Below are positions 1 to 8,370 of a DNA stretch of 64,000 bases, one piece after another; the first letter of the stretch is position 1; each line of letters begins with the position of its first letter. The notes beneath the pieces are model-generated. The model worked only from the letters and a program-made list of their open reading frames with translations. It made no database searches and was not told the DNA's origin. The position numbers and the translations under genes are program-made. This DNA comes from Agrococcus sp. Marseille-Q4369 (GTDB lineage: Bacteria > Actinomycetota > Actinomycetes > Actinomycetales > Microbacteriaceae), in assembly GCF_018308945.1 (NCBI RefSeq), contig NZ_CP070501.1:1922001-1986000 (forward strand). The letters run 5' to 3'.

Positions 1-560
1 CGCTCGCGGCCCAGGCAGCTCATCGCGTACTCGCCGACGGGGGCGAGCGGCGAGCGCTCGGTCGGCGGGGGAGTGCGCTGGTCGGTGAGCGGGTACACGT
101 TGCCCGTCGAGAGCGCGGCGATCCGGGCGCCGCGGTAGCGCATCCCGACGGCCTGGGGCATGGCCGCGTTCGTCGTCCACGCCCGGTGCTCCTGCCCCGT
201 CACGCCGAACTTCGCGCCGACCATGAACACGACGCTGCCCGCGTCAGGCAGGGCGGCCAGCGCATCCGTGTCCGAGAGGTCGGCGACCACCGTGGCGACG
301 CCCGCGTCGTCGAGCTTCCGCCGCACGTCGGCGTCGCTCCAGCGCGAGACCGCCTGCACCGCGACGTCGTCGCGACCAGCGGCATCGAGCGCTCGGCGCG
401 CCATGCGCGAGAGCGTCGGTCCCATCTTGCCGCCCGCACCGAGGATGACGAGATCGCCCTCCATCGACGAGAGGTCGGCCACGAGCGCGTCGCTCGGCGC
501 GGAGAGTCGGGTCTCGAGGTCGTTCTCGTCGCCGAGGTCTGGGGTCGTGACGATGCTCAT
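1..560 (-). CDS. NAD(P)-binding epimerase/dehydratase-like protein (3' end outside window)
   Basis: The reading frame opens with ATG at 560 and stays open to base 1, so only the first 186 residues are visible. The N-terminal third carries LVILGAGGKMGPTLSRMARR, a glycine-rich NAD(P)-binding loop, followed by an Asp-rich segment (VVADLSDTDAL) and a later GNVYPLTD stretch, as in extended short-chain dehydrogenases and UDP-sugar epimerase relatives. The substrate cannot be read from the sequence. It is divergent from a second epimerase-like gene and close to Gfo/Idh and DapA-family genes, which suggests a step in the same sugar-like catabolic locus. That role is inference. Confidence 0.75.
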   Translation of the reverse strand, partial: MSIVTTPDLGDENDLETRLSAPSDALVADLSSMEGDLVILGAGGKMGPTLSRMARRALDAAGRDDVAVQAVSRWSDADVRRKLDDAGVATVVADLSDTDALAALPDAGSVVFMVGAKFGVTGQEHRAWTTNAAMPQAVGMRYRGARIAALSTGNVYPLTDQRTPPPTERSPLAPVGEYAMSCLGRE

Positions 561-673
561 GGCACTCCAGTTCGCCGCCACGCCGATCGCGGTGGATGCT
601 TCGATGGTTACGGCCCTGGCCGATATTGTCAAGGCCGAAGCGCATCGCGCCCCAACCGACGACGGAGGTCGAC

Positions 674-1519
674 ATGCGAGCCCTGCTGCTCGGCGGTGCC
701 GGCGTCGTCGGCTCGATGCTCGCCGACGCCTGGCGGCACCGGCACGAGGTCGCCGTGGCCGACCTGCCGAAGGCGCTCGAGCGGTGGTCGCGCAGCGACG
801 CCGGCCTCGAGCGTCGGCCGATCGACGTCACGGATCCGGAGCAGGTGCGCCACGCAGTCGAGGGGATGGATGCGGTGGTGCACCTGGCAGCGGTCGTCCC
901 GCGAGACGCGAGCGGCGCGGCCGGTGAGGCGGGCCAGGACCCGCGCGTGATCGACGCGAGCCTTCGCGTCAACGTCGTGAGCGTCGTGCACGCGCTGCGC
1001 TCGGCGCGAGAGGCGGGTGTCGGGCGATTCGTGCACATCAGCTCGCTCTCGGTGTTCCGCGACTTCGGGCGTCTGCCGATCGCTCGGGGCGCCGAACCCG
1101 ACGCCGACGCTCCCTACGGGCTCGGCAAGCGGCTCGCCGAGACGGCGTGCCGTGCGCTCGCGGGGGAGGATCTGCGCGTGACGTCGTTGCGGCTCGCCTT
1201 CCCGACGACGGCGGAGCTGTGGCCCGCGTGGCGATCACCGGGGGCGGATGCGTCGACCCCGGCACGCGTGCCCGAGCTGGCGGACGGCACAAGGTTCGGC
1301 GCGCTGCATCCCGACGACCTGGTACGGGCGCTCGACGCTGCGCTCGAGCGCCCCGGGCCGCCGTTCGCAGCATTGGCGGTCACCGGCGACACCCGCGGCG
1401 TGAGCATCGATGACGACCTCGCCGAGCGCCTGCTGAGGTGGCGGCCAGAGCGTCGCGAGCCGTGGCTCCCGGGAGGTGAGCGAGCCGTGGCGCCGCGCCG
1501 GCGGGAGAGCGGCGCTTAG
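674..1519 (+). CDS. NAD-dependent epimerase/dehydratase family protein
   Basis: A 281-residue Rossmann protein. The start is ATG 674, preceded by GGAGGT four bases upstream; an in-frame extension to 596 lacks both a ribosome site and family similarity. The N-terminus MRALLLGGAGVVGSMLAD holds the GxxGxxG nucleotide loop, DVTDPEQ and VVHLAAVVPRD match the acidic and substrate-side loops, and YGLGKRLAE is the YxxxK catalytic motif of extended SDRs. It probably acts on a nucleotide sugar or free sugar derivative; the exact substrate is unknown. It is divergent from the NAD-binding gene at 1-560 and its stop overlaps the end of the convergent oxidoreductase gene by four bases. Confidence 0.85.
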   Translation: MRALLLGGAGVVGSMLADAWRHRHEVAVADLPKALERWSRSDAGLERRPIDVTDPEQVRHAVEGMDAVVHLAAVVPRDASGAAGEAGQDPRVIDASLRVNVVSVVHALRSAREAGVGRFVHISSLSVFRDFGRLPIARGAEPDADAPYGLGKRLAETACRALAGEDLRVTSLRLAFPTTAELWPAWRSPGADASTPARVPELADGTRFGALHPDDLVRALDAALERPGPPFAALAVTGDTRGVSIDDDLAERLLRWRPERREPWLPGGERAVAPRRRESGA

Positions 1520-2445
1520 TGCTGAGCCGCCTGGGAGGCCCCGATGAGCGCGGCGAGGATCGCACGCGTCTCGGCCCACGGCACGGGTGACGGCGCGCCG
1601 TCCTCGACCATCGCGAGGAACCGCTCGACGGTACGGCGGTAGCCGAGCGGATCGTCGCCCGCGGTGTCGAGCCGCACCTCGTGGGTGCCGTGCTCGGTGT
1701 GCAAGCGCAGTGCGTAGCCCTCCTCGGCTGCGACGCCCAGCACATCCACCGTGCCGAGCGTGCCGTTCGACCAGCGCAGCGCGATGCTCGCGAGGTCGCC
1801 GCTGCGGAGTCCTCGGTAGCGCCGGCGGGAGACGATGCACGAGCCGAGCGCGACATCGGGCCCGAGCACGCTCACGAGCAGCTCGACGCCGTGGATGCCC
1901 ATCGTCACGACGAGGCCGCCGCCGACGGCGGGGTCGTCCTGCCACGGTGTCGAGCCGTGCTCCCACCGCCCGACGTCGTGGCGCACGAGCACGTGCGCCG
2001 CCAGCACGTCGGCGGGATCGATCGTCTCGCGCAGCCGCCGCACCGGCTCCGCGAAGCGCAGCACCGAGGTCGTCATGAGCCGCTCGGGCGCGCGTGACCA
2101 GATCGCCTCGAGCGCCGCGAGCTGCTCGCGCGTCGCTGCGGCCGGCTTGTTGACGAACACCGGCACGCCGAGCTCCGCGACCTCGGCGAGCAGCCCGGCG
2201 ATCCGGTCGGAGCGCGCGCTCAGCACGACTCCCTCGGCATCGGCGACCGCGGCAGCGAGGCTGTCGCACAGCGGCACGTCCGGCACCGCCTCGGCGAACG
2301 CCGTCCGGCGGTGCTCGTCGTCGTCCCAAGCGCGGAGGGATGCCTGGGGTCGGAGACGTGCGATCGTCGTCGCGTCCGAGAGCGGGTGGCTCGTAGCGAG
2401 GCCGACGAAGGCGATCGTGGGGCTCGCGCTCGACGTGTCGACCAT
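1516..2445 (-). CDS. Gfo/Idh/MocA-family oxidoreductase
   Basis: About 309 residues with the two-domain layout of Gfo/Idh/MocA dehydrogenases, which oxidise sugars, inositols and related compounds with NAD(P). The N-terminal Rossmann part reads TIAFVGLATSHPLSD, so the usual GxGxxG loop is not canonical. The family EKP motif appears as NKP (VPVFVNKPAAA, near residue 95). The C-terminal part has the WQDDPAVGGGLVVTMGIHG segment, which matches the catalytic D/H region. ATG 2445 is preferred over GTG 2451; neither has a clear ribosome site, so a leaderless start is possible. It is divergent from the DapA-family gene at 2522. Confidence 0.85.
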   Translation of the reverse strand: MVDTSSASPTIAFVGLATSHPLSDATTIARLRPQASLRAWDDDEHRRTAFAEAVPDVPLCDSLAAAVADAEGVVLSARSDRIAGLLAEVAELGVPVFVNKPAAATREQLAALEAIWSRAPERLMTTSVLRFAEPVRRLRETIDPADVLAAHVLVRHDVGRWEHGSTPWQDDPAVGGGLVVTMGIHGVELLVSVLGPDVALGSCIVSRRRYRGLRSGDLASIALRWSNGTLGTVDVLGVAAEEGYALRLHTEHGTHEVRLDTAGDDPLGYRRTVERFLAMVEDGAPSPVPWAETRAILAALIGASQAAQH

Positions 2446-2521
2446 GCGCACGAGTCAAGCACAGGCGTCATGCCGGGGTTGGTCCGCGCGCTTCGCGCAC
2501 CCCCGGTGGGAGGATGATTCC

Positions 2522-3421
2522 ATGCCGTCGACCCCGCTCGCCATGCCGGCGGATGCCCTCGTGGCCGCCGCGCTCACACCCATCACGACGAGCGGCGATC
2601 GCGACGAGCGGGTGACGGCCGGTTACCTCGAGAGCTTGCTCGCCGACGGTGCCCGCGGACTCGCGGTCGCGGTGCACACCGGGCGCGGCGCGGGCATGCC
2701 GATGGATGCGCGCGCTGGGCTCATCCGACGGGCAGCAACGCTGTCGCCCATCGTGGTCACCGGCATCTGGGCGGGCGACGACGTCGAGCGCGCTGCGGGT
2801 GCCGCTGCTGCCGCCGGGGCGACCGCGCTGCTCATGGAGGCCGCGCATCCGCACGACGCCGCCCGGGAAGTCGAGCGCCTCGATGTCGCGAGCGCTGCGA
2901 GCGGCTTGCCGCTCATCGCGTTCGACCTGTACGCGCGGCCATACGGCCGCCATGTGCGGCAGGCGGTGCTCGCCCACGCGGGAGTGCACGCATACAAGCC
3001 CGCCCTGCTGCACGACGCGATCGCCTGCCAGGAGGGCATCGACGACGCCGTCGCGGCGGCCGTGATCGTGCTGACGGGCGAGGATCGCATGTTCGTGCCT
3101 TCCCTCCTGTGGGGCGCGACCGGCGCGCTCGTGGGCATCGCGGCGGCCGCAACTCCCGTCACGGCGCGTGCGCTCGCGGCGGTGAGCGCTGGCGCCGACG
3201 ACGTGGCGGCAGCGAGCCGTGCCCTCGACGCACTCGCGCGCGTCACCTTCCGGCCGCCCTTCGACGGATACGTGCAGCGGATGGCCTGGGTCGCGGCCGA
3301 CGAGGGGCGCATCCCCTGGGCGTACGCGATCGACCCGGCACGGCCGAGCGGCCTGCGCGACGGCGAGCGCGACCACGTGCTCGCCGTGGCGCGCGCGCTG
3401 CGCGGGCGGGTGGATATATAG
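2522..3421 (+). CDS. Dihydrodipicolinate synthase (DapA) family aldolase/lyase
   Basis: A 299-residue class I aldolase-type TIM barrel. ATG 2522 follows GGGAGG with ideal spacing. ALTPITTSGDRD is the family N-terminal strand, FDLYARPYG takes the place of the YNVPxRTG tyrosine loop, and Lys159 in HAYKPALLHD is the expected Schiff-base lysine. Family members cleave or condense pyruvate with aldehydes or sugar acids, so a 2-keto-3-deoxy sugar acid or similar substrate is plausible. It is unlikely to be biosynthetic DapA because its motifs diverge and its neighbours are catabolic. It is followed after 66 bases by a regulator in the same direction. Confidence 0.85.
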   Translation: MPSTPLAMPADALVAAALTPITTSGDRDERVTAGYLESLLADGARGLAVAVHTGRGAGMPMDARAGLIRRAATLSPIVVTGIWAGDDVERAAGAAAAAGATALLMEAAHPHDAAREVERLDVASAASGLPLIAFDLYARPYGRHVRQAVLAHAGVHAYKPALLHDAIACQEGIDDAVAAAVIVLTGEDRMFVPSLLWGATGALVGIAAAATPVTARALAAVSAGADDVAAASRALDALARVTFRPPFDGYVQRMAWVAADEGRIPWAYAIDPARPSGLRDGERDHVLAVARALRGRVDI

Positions 3422-3447
3422 GTCGGGGCCGAATCGCTCGGGAACCC

Positions 3448-3453
3448 TATGCT
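3448..3453 (+). promoter_or_regulatory. Possible -10 element for the regulator gene
   Basis: TATGCT lies 35 bases before ATG 3488 in the only gap between the aldolase gene and the regulator gene. No convincing -35 box accompanies it. A purine-rich AAGGGGG ribosome site precedes the start codon. Confidence 0.3.
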
Positions 3454-3487
3454 GAACCCATCGGCGTGAAGACCAAGGGGGATCGCG

Positions 3488-4723
3488 ATGGACACGGTCG
3501 TCGGCGTCGTCGGACCGCGCGATCTGGTCGACCACGTCGCCGCGGTCTGCGGCTCGCAGCCGGGCGCGCGCATCGAGCGCTTCACCTACGCCCACGAGTC
3601 GGAAGCGCCGGGGATCGTGCAGGAGAGAGCCGGCGGGGTGGATGCCTGGCTCTTCACCGGCGTCATCCCGTACGCGCTCGCGACTCCCGGGCTCACCCGG
3701 CCGGCCGGCTACGTCGACTACACGGGGGCGACGCTGCTGCAGGCGCTCGTGCGCCTGCTGCGCGACGGCCACGAGGTCACGCGACTGAGCATCGACACGC
3801 TCGACGCGACGCAGGTGCGCTCGGTGCTCGAGGAGAGCGACGTACCCACCGAGGGCGTGCACACGCTGCCGTTCCGCGCGGGCGAGCACTCCGACGCGGC
3901 GGTCGGCTTCCACCAGCGCCACGCGGGTGAGGGCACCGTCGCGATCACGTGCGTCTCGTCCGTGCACCAGCGTCTGCAGGCGGACGGCATTGCGGTGCTG
4001 CGGCTCGTCCCCTCGCGCGACGCGATCCTCACAGCGCTGCACCAGCTGCTGCTGGTGACGACCAACCAGATCAACGAGGAGTCACAGGTCGCGCTCGGCC
4101 TGCTCGAGTCGGATGCGCCCTTCGACGAGCTCACGAAGGAGGGCAGGACCGCCGCGATGGCGTTCGCGGGCACGATCGCCGACGCGGGCGACGGGAGCCT
4201 GCTGCTCGTGTCGACCTACGGTCGCCTGTCGGAGGTGACGGGCGGCCTCTCGTCGGCGCCGTTCCTGCGCCGGCTCGGCGTGAGCCTCGGCTCGGTGCGC
4301 GTCGGGTTCGGTGTCGGGCGCAGCGCGGCGGAGGCGGAGACGCTTGCGCGGCGCGCGCTGAGCCGCGCGCGCAGCCACGGCCGCATCGCCGCCGTCGCGT
4401 CCTTCCGCGGTGACATCGACATCCTGCTCGATGCCGAGAGCGCCGGTGCGCACGTCGACGCGCTCGATCAGGCGAGCATCGGTGTCGTGGCGGCGCGCGT
4501 CGGCCTCTCGGTGCCGACCCTCGAGCGGCTGCACGAGCTCTCGATCCTGGCGGGTGGCGAGCCCGTGACGACACGCGACATCGCTGATCGCCTGGGCATC
4601 CAGCAGCGCACGGCACGCCGCATCGCGCAGCGGCTCGAGCTCGCGGGCGTCGCGCAACGCGACGGGAGCCGCCAGCCGACGGGCTCCGGCAGGCCGCTCA
4701 CGCTCTACCGACTGCACCTCTGA
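3488..4723 (+). CDS. Transcriptional regulator with C-terminal winged helix
   Basis: A 411-residue protein. The last 60 residues (TTRDIADRLGIQQRTARRIAQRLELAGVAQ) form a clear winged-helix DNA-binding region. The middle segment, VRVGFGVGRSAAEAETLARRALSRAR, resembles the diverged cyclase/GGDEF-like sensory fold seen in PucR-like activators. The N-terminal 200 residues (VVGPRDLVDHVAAVCG, WLFTGVIPYALATPGL) look like a ligand-sensing region and were not matched to a named family. It is the only regulator in this locus, so it is the best candidate controller of the transport operon. The ligand is unknown. Confidence 0.7.
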   Translation: MDTVVGVVGPRDLVDHVAAVCGSQPGARIERFTYAHESEAPGIVQERAGGVDAWLFTGVIPYALATPGLTRPAGYVDYTGATLLQALVRLLRDGHEVTRLSIDTLDATQVRSVLEESDVPTEGVHTLPFRAGEHSDAAVGFHQRHAGEGTVAITCVSSVHQRLQADGIAVLRLVPSRDAILTALHQLLLVTTNQINEESQVALGLLESDAPFDELTKEGRTAAMAFAGTIADAGDGSLLLVSTYGRLSEVTGGLSSAPFLRRLGVSLGSVRVGFGVGRSAAEAETLARRALSRARSHGRIAAVASFRGDIDILLDAESAGAHVDALDQASIGVVAARVGLSVPTLERLHELSILAGGEPVTTRDIADRLGIQQRTARRIAQRLELAGVAQRDGSRQPTGSGRPLTLYRLHL

Positions 4724-4759
4724 GCGCTGCTGGGTCTTGGCCGCTCGGCTGGCGGCTGC

Positions 4760-5941
4760 TCAGCTGAGCTGTCGGCGTGCGCGCGCATCGCCGAGCACTC
4801 GCTCGAAGGCCGTCGCGGCGCTCGCCGCGTCCGTCTCGCCCCCCATCAGCATGTGCTGGCGCAGCCAGACCACGCGTCCGGCTCGCGCATCGAGACCGGG
4901 CGTGGGAACAACGCGCGACTGGCTCGCCACCGCATCGATCGTGGCCAGCGACGGGTAGCCAAGGTCGACCGGCACGCCCTCGGCCGCCAACGCCTCCGCG
5001 ACCCAGCGTCGCTCGATGTCGGCACCCAGGTCGACCATGAGCAGGTGGCGGGAGTTGCGGGTAGTGCCTTCGGGATCGGGCACGATCGTCGCACCCGAGT
5101 CCCGTTCCGCGAGCCGCTCGCGGAACGCATCCACGAACCGCTCGCGCATCGCGATCTCGTCGTCGAGCCGCTCGAGCCACGGCAGCAGCAGTGCCGCCTG
5201 CAGCTCGGTCATGCGCAGGTTCCAACCCACTCGCGCATGGTGGTACCACGCGCCGTCGCGCTCGCGCCCGACGTTGCAGAGCGACCAGATGCGGTCGGAG
5301 AGCTCGGGATCGTCGGCGACGATCAGCCCGCCCTCCCCGGCCGTCATCGCCTTGCTCGACTGGAAGCTGAAGGTGCCGGCGTCGCCGAGCGCGCCGACCG
5401 GCTGATCCCGCCAGTGCGCCCCGTGGGCCTGTGCGGAGTCCTCGACGACGAAGAGGTCATGGCGCGATGCGACGCGCAGCAGCTCGTCCATCGGCGCGGG
5501 GCTGCCCGCCAGGTGCACGACCATCACCGCGCGGGTGCGCGGCCCGATCGCTGCCTCGAGCGTCTCGGCGCTCAGATGCAGGTGCTCGGGGTCGACGTCG
5601 GCGATCACGGGTGTGGCTCCCGCGAGCAGCACCGAGGTCGCGCAGGCGATGAACGTGTAGGAGGGAACGACCACCTCGTCGCCGGGCCCGATCCCCGCCG
5701 CGCGAAGGGCCACGAACAGGGCGATCGTGCCGTTCGTCATGGCGATGCCGTGCTCGGCTCCATGCCGTGCGGCGAAGCGATCGGCGAGCCGCTGGCACAG
5801 CGGGCCCGACGTCGAGCCCCACGCTCCGGACTCGACGACCTCCAGCAAGAGCGCGCGCTGCTCGGCGCTCGCCGCGGGCGGCCAGCTCGGCCAGCTGCCG
5901 GGGTGCGAGGGAGCGCCCCCGTCGATCGCAAGCATGCTCAT
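4760..5941 (-). CDS. DegT/DnrJ/EryC1/StrS-family PLP aminotransferase
   Basis: A 393-residue sugar-aminotransferase-type enzyme. FSFQSSKAMTAGEGG gives the PLP-binding lysine (Lys197) and VVEDSAQAHGA supplies the aspartate pairing with the PLP nitrogen (Asp168). MTNGTIALFVALRAAGIGPG is the usual cofactor-phosphate loop region. The family adds or removes amino groups on keto-sugars or cyclitols. ATG 5941 has GGAGG just upstream, and its ATGA overlaps the stop of the preceding amidohydrolase gene, so the two are translationally coupled. In this catabolic setting it may work in the deaminating direction; that is inference. Confidence 0.88.
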   Translation of the reverse strand: MSMLAIDGGAPSHPGSWPSWPPAASAEQRALLLEVVESGAWGSTSGPLCQRLADRFAARHGAEHGIAMTNGTIALFVALRAAGIGPGDEVVVPSYTFIACATSVLLAGATPVIADVDPEHLHLSAETLEAAIGPRTRAVMVVHLAGSPAPMDELLRVASRHDLFVVEDSAQAHGAHWRDQPVGALGDAGTFSFQSSKAMTAGEGGLIVADDPELSDRIWSLCNVGRERDGAWYHHARVGWNLRMTELQAALLLPWLERLDDEIAMRERFVDAFRERLAERDSGATIVPDPEGTTRNSRHLLMVDLGADIERRWVAEALAAEGVPVDLGYPSLATIDAVASQSRVVPTPGLDARAGRVVWLRQHMLMGGETDAASAATAFERVLGDARARRQLS

Positions 5942-6732
5942 CGTCCTCCCTCTCCCGCGGTCGATGCGGTGTCGTGCTCGAGCAGGCGGTCCCCGAGGAT
6001 CCGCCGCGCGTTGCCCCCGAGCAGCAGTGCTCGCTCGTCCGGCGTCAGGCGGGCGCCGAGCGCCTTGCCGAGCCCGACCCGGGGATCGAGGAAGCACGCA
6101 TCCGTGCCGAAGACGACCTTCTGCGCACCCGCGAGCTCGACGATGCGCTCGAGCCAGCGATCGGTGAGCCGCGATCCGCAGGTCTCCAGGTGCAGTCGGT
6201 CGTGCTCGCGGGCGAGGGCGGCCGCGCGATCGAAGCCGTCGACCCAGAGGCCCGAGTGCCCCATGAGCACATCGACGTCGGGATGGTGCGCCGCCGCGCG
6301 CGCGACGGCCTCGGGATCCGACCATGCCGACCTCGTCTGCCCGTGGGTGAGCACAGGTGCAGCGTGCTCGGCGGCGAGACGCAGGAACGGCTCGTAGCCA
6401 GGTCCGTCGATCGGATGCTCGTGGACGTCGGGGTGGAGCTTGAGGCCCCACACGCCCGGCAGCTCCAGCTGCTCGTCGAGCAGCGCGATCTCGTGCGGCC
6501 GGTGCGGGTGCGCGACGAGCCAGACACCGAGTCGCGCGGGATGCGCGCTCGCGGCGACCAGTGCCATCCGGTTGCCGACCGCGGTGTCGTGGCCGACCGC
6601 TGCCAGGTGCGAGACGCCGACCGCGTCGATGCCGATGCGGGTGTTGGTCGCCACGAGCCACTCGGCGGAGGGCTCGGCGATGAAGAAGTCGCCCCAGGTG
6701 CCGAGGTGGCCGTGCATGTCGACGACGCTCAT
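5938..6732 (-). CDS. Amidohydrolase family protein (metal sites intact)
   Basis: A 264-residue amidohydrolase of the amidohydrolase-2 (ACMSD-like) type. The N-terminal MSVVDMHGHLG holds the metal-binding HxH (His7, His9), VLMGHSGLW gives a further conserved histidine, and KVVFGTDACFLDP carries the metal-site aspartate. Such enzymes hydrolyse or decarboxylate small cyclic or acidic compounds. ATG 6732 overlaps the end of the upstream paralogue by four bases (ATGA), and its own end overlaps the aminotransferase start, so it sits mid-operon. The substrate is not deducible. Confidence 0.82.
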   Translation of the reverse strand: MSVVDMHGHLGTWGDFFIAEPSAEWLVATNTRIGIDAVGVSHLAAVGHDTAVGNRMALVAASAHPARLGVWLVAHPHRPHEIALLDEQLELPGVWGLKLHPDVHEHPIDGPGYEPFLRLAAEHAAPVLTHGQTRSAWSDPEAVARAAAHHPDVDVLMGHSGLWVDGFDRAAALAREHDRLHLETCGSRLTDRWLERIVELAGAQKVVFGTDACFLDPRVGLGKALGARLTPDERALLLGGNARRILGDRLLEHDTASTAGEGGR

Positions 6733-7472
6733 CCGGGATCCCCCACGAGCTCGAGCCAGGTGCCGCTCGCGATGCGCTCGACGTCGCGGGCCGGCAGCTC
6801 GAGGTGGTCGAGCTGGAATCGGGGACCGGCCGCATCCCACGCCGGGGCGCCGGTGCCGAACGCCAGCCTGTGCGCGCCCACGGCCCTCGCGAGCCACTCG
6901 AGCGCGCCCGCGCCGACGAGCGTGCCGGTCTCGACACGCAGCCGAGGCGCGTGCTCGAGCAGCTCGACGATCCTGCGCAGCTCTCGGTAGCCGGGGGAGA
7001 GCACGAGCACCGACAGCTGCGGCAGCCGCGACGCGAGCGCCGCGACGGCCCCGAGCCCGCACTCCGATGCATCGAGCGCGATCGGCACGCCGCGCGTCGC
7101 GAGCGCCTCCCACCAGGCGAGCGCGGTCGGCCCGAGCATCTCGAAGCGGTGACGCTCTGGGCACACGCGCACCATCGGCGCGACGACGTCATCCGGTGAC
7201 GCCGGCCAGCCGGCACCGGCGAGCGCAGGGATGATCACGGGCACCGGGGTGAGTCGCCCATCTGCTGCCCTCAGCTCGTCGTCGAAGGTGCGCCGGCGCG
7301 CGAGCTCGAACTCGTCCGCCGCCCGCGGGTCTGCATGCAGCATCCAGCTCGGCGTGACCCCCGCCGACGCGATCGAGAGCCGGTCGAGGTCGTCCAGCAG
7401 CTCCTCGGCGCTGCCGCTCTCGAGCCCCGTGGGGCGCGCGCCGAGCACGCGGTGCGCGTCGATGACCCGCAC
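6729..7472 (-). CDS. Amidohydrolase-like protein lacking key metal ligands
   Basis: A 247-residue protein in the same superfamily as its downstream neighbour, with GTG start 7472 one base after the permease stop. The N-terminus is MRVIDAHRVLG, so only one histidine of the HxH motif remains. The C-terminal FGTD motif of the partner is FGTGAPAWD here, which removes the metal-site aspartate. A TIM-barrel pattern of strands is still visible. It may be a catalytically silent partner, a regulatory subunit, or an enzyme with a different mechanism. The paired arrangement suggests the two proteins act together. Confidence 0.7.
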   Translation of the reverse strand: MRVIDAHRVLGARPTGLESGSAEELLDDLDRLSIASAGVTPSWMLHADPRAADEFELARRRTFDDELRAADGRLTPVPVIIPALAGAGWPASPDDVVAPMVRVCPERHRFEMLGPTALAWWEALATRGVPIALDASECGLGAVAALASRLPQLSVLVLSPGYRELRRIVELLEHAPRLRVETGTLVGAGALEWLARAVGAHRLAFGTGAPAWDAAGPRFQLDHLELPARDVERIASGTWLELVGDPG

Positions 7473-7473
7473 G

Positions 7474-8370
7474 TCAGCCCTTGATCCCGCTGGCGACGAT
7501 GCTGTTGACCAGGTAGCGCTGGAGGAGCGCGAAGATGAGCAGGCATGGGATGACGCTGATCGCGGCCGCCGCCATCAGGTCGGCGAGCACGACATTCTCA
7601 GAGCTGAGCGTCGCGAGGCCGACGGTGAGCGTGCGCATCTCGTCGGACTGAGCGATGATCAGCGGCCAGAGGAAGTCGTTCCAGTGCCACAGGAACACGA
7701 AGATGCCGAGGGTCGCGAGCACCGGCTTGGTGAGCGGCAGGACGATGCGCCAGAAGGTGGTCCACTCGCCCGCGCCGTCGATGCGCGCAGCGTCGAACAG
7801 CTCGTCCGGGAGCTCGCGGATGAACTGGCGCATCAGGAAGACCGCTTGCGAGTTCGCGAGCGTCGGCACGATGAGGCCCCAGAAGGTGTCGATGCCATCG
7901 AGCGACGCGACCAGCACGAACATAGGGATGATGGTCGCCTGCACTGGAACCATGAGCGTCGCGAGGAACGACCACATGAGCGCGTCGCGCCCTGGGAACC
8001 GCTTCTTCGCGAGCGCATAGCCGGCCATCGATGCCGTCAGCAGGATCACGACGACGGAGACGACCGAGTAGACGAGCGAGTTGATCGTCCATCGGACGAA
8101 GCTCTGCGCGCCCAGCACGCCGGCCATGTTGTCGAGCGTCAGGGACTCGGGCCACTGGAACGGGATCGTCGGCTCGCCCGCCGGGCTGAGCGCGAGGATG
8201 AAGACGGCGACGAACGGGCCGACGGTGAAGATCGAGGCCAGCGCGAGCAGCACCGTGATCCACACCTGGCCGCGCGTGCGCGGGCGGCGCCGTCGTGCCC
8301 TCGACGCGGGTGCGGTGGAGGTCGGCGGCTCGAGGGGCGCACCCGGGGCGACGGTCGGCGCGATGGTCAA
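7474..8370 (-). CDS. Carbohydrate ABC transporter permease (MalG type)
   Basis: A 298-residue inner-membrane permease of the MalG/CUT1 class with six predicted membrane segments and the EAA loop AARIDGAGEWTTFWRIVLP that contacts the ATPase. The start is TTG 8370, overlapping the previous permease stop as TTGA, with GGGAG upstream. A Pro/Arg-rich cytoplasmic N-terminus of about 35 residues precedes the first membrane helix. It pairs with the permease at 8367-9317 and the lipoprotein at 9382-10650. No ATPase gene is in the locus, so a shared MsiK-like ATPase elsewhere is likely. Confidence 0.92.
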   Translation of the reverse strand: MTIAPTVAPGAPLEPPTSTAPASRARRRRPRTRGQVWITVLLALASIFTVGPFVAVFILALSPAGEPTIPFQWPESLTLDNMAGVLGAQSFVRWTINSLVYSVVSVVVILLTASMAGYALAKKRFPGRDALMWSFLATLMVPVQATIIPMFVLVASLDGIDTFWGLIVPTLANSQAVFLMRQFIRELPDELFDAARIDGAGEWTTFWRIVLPLTKPVLATLGIFVFLWHWNDFLWPLIIAQSDEMRTLTVGLATLSSENVVLADLMAAAAISVIPCLLIFALLQRYLVNSIVASGIKG

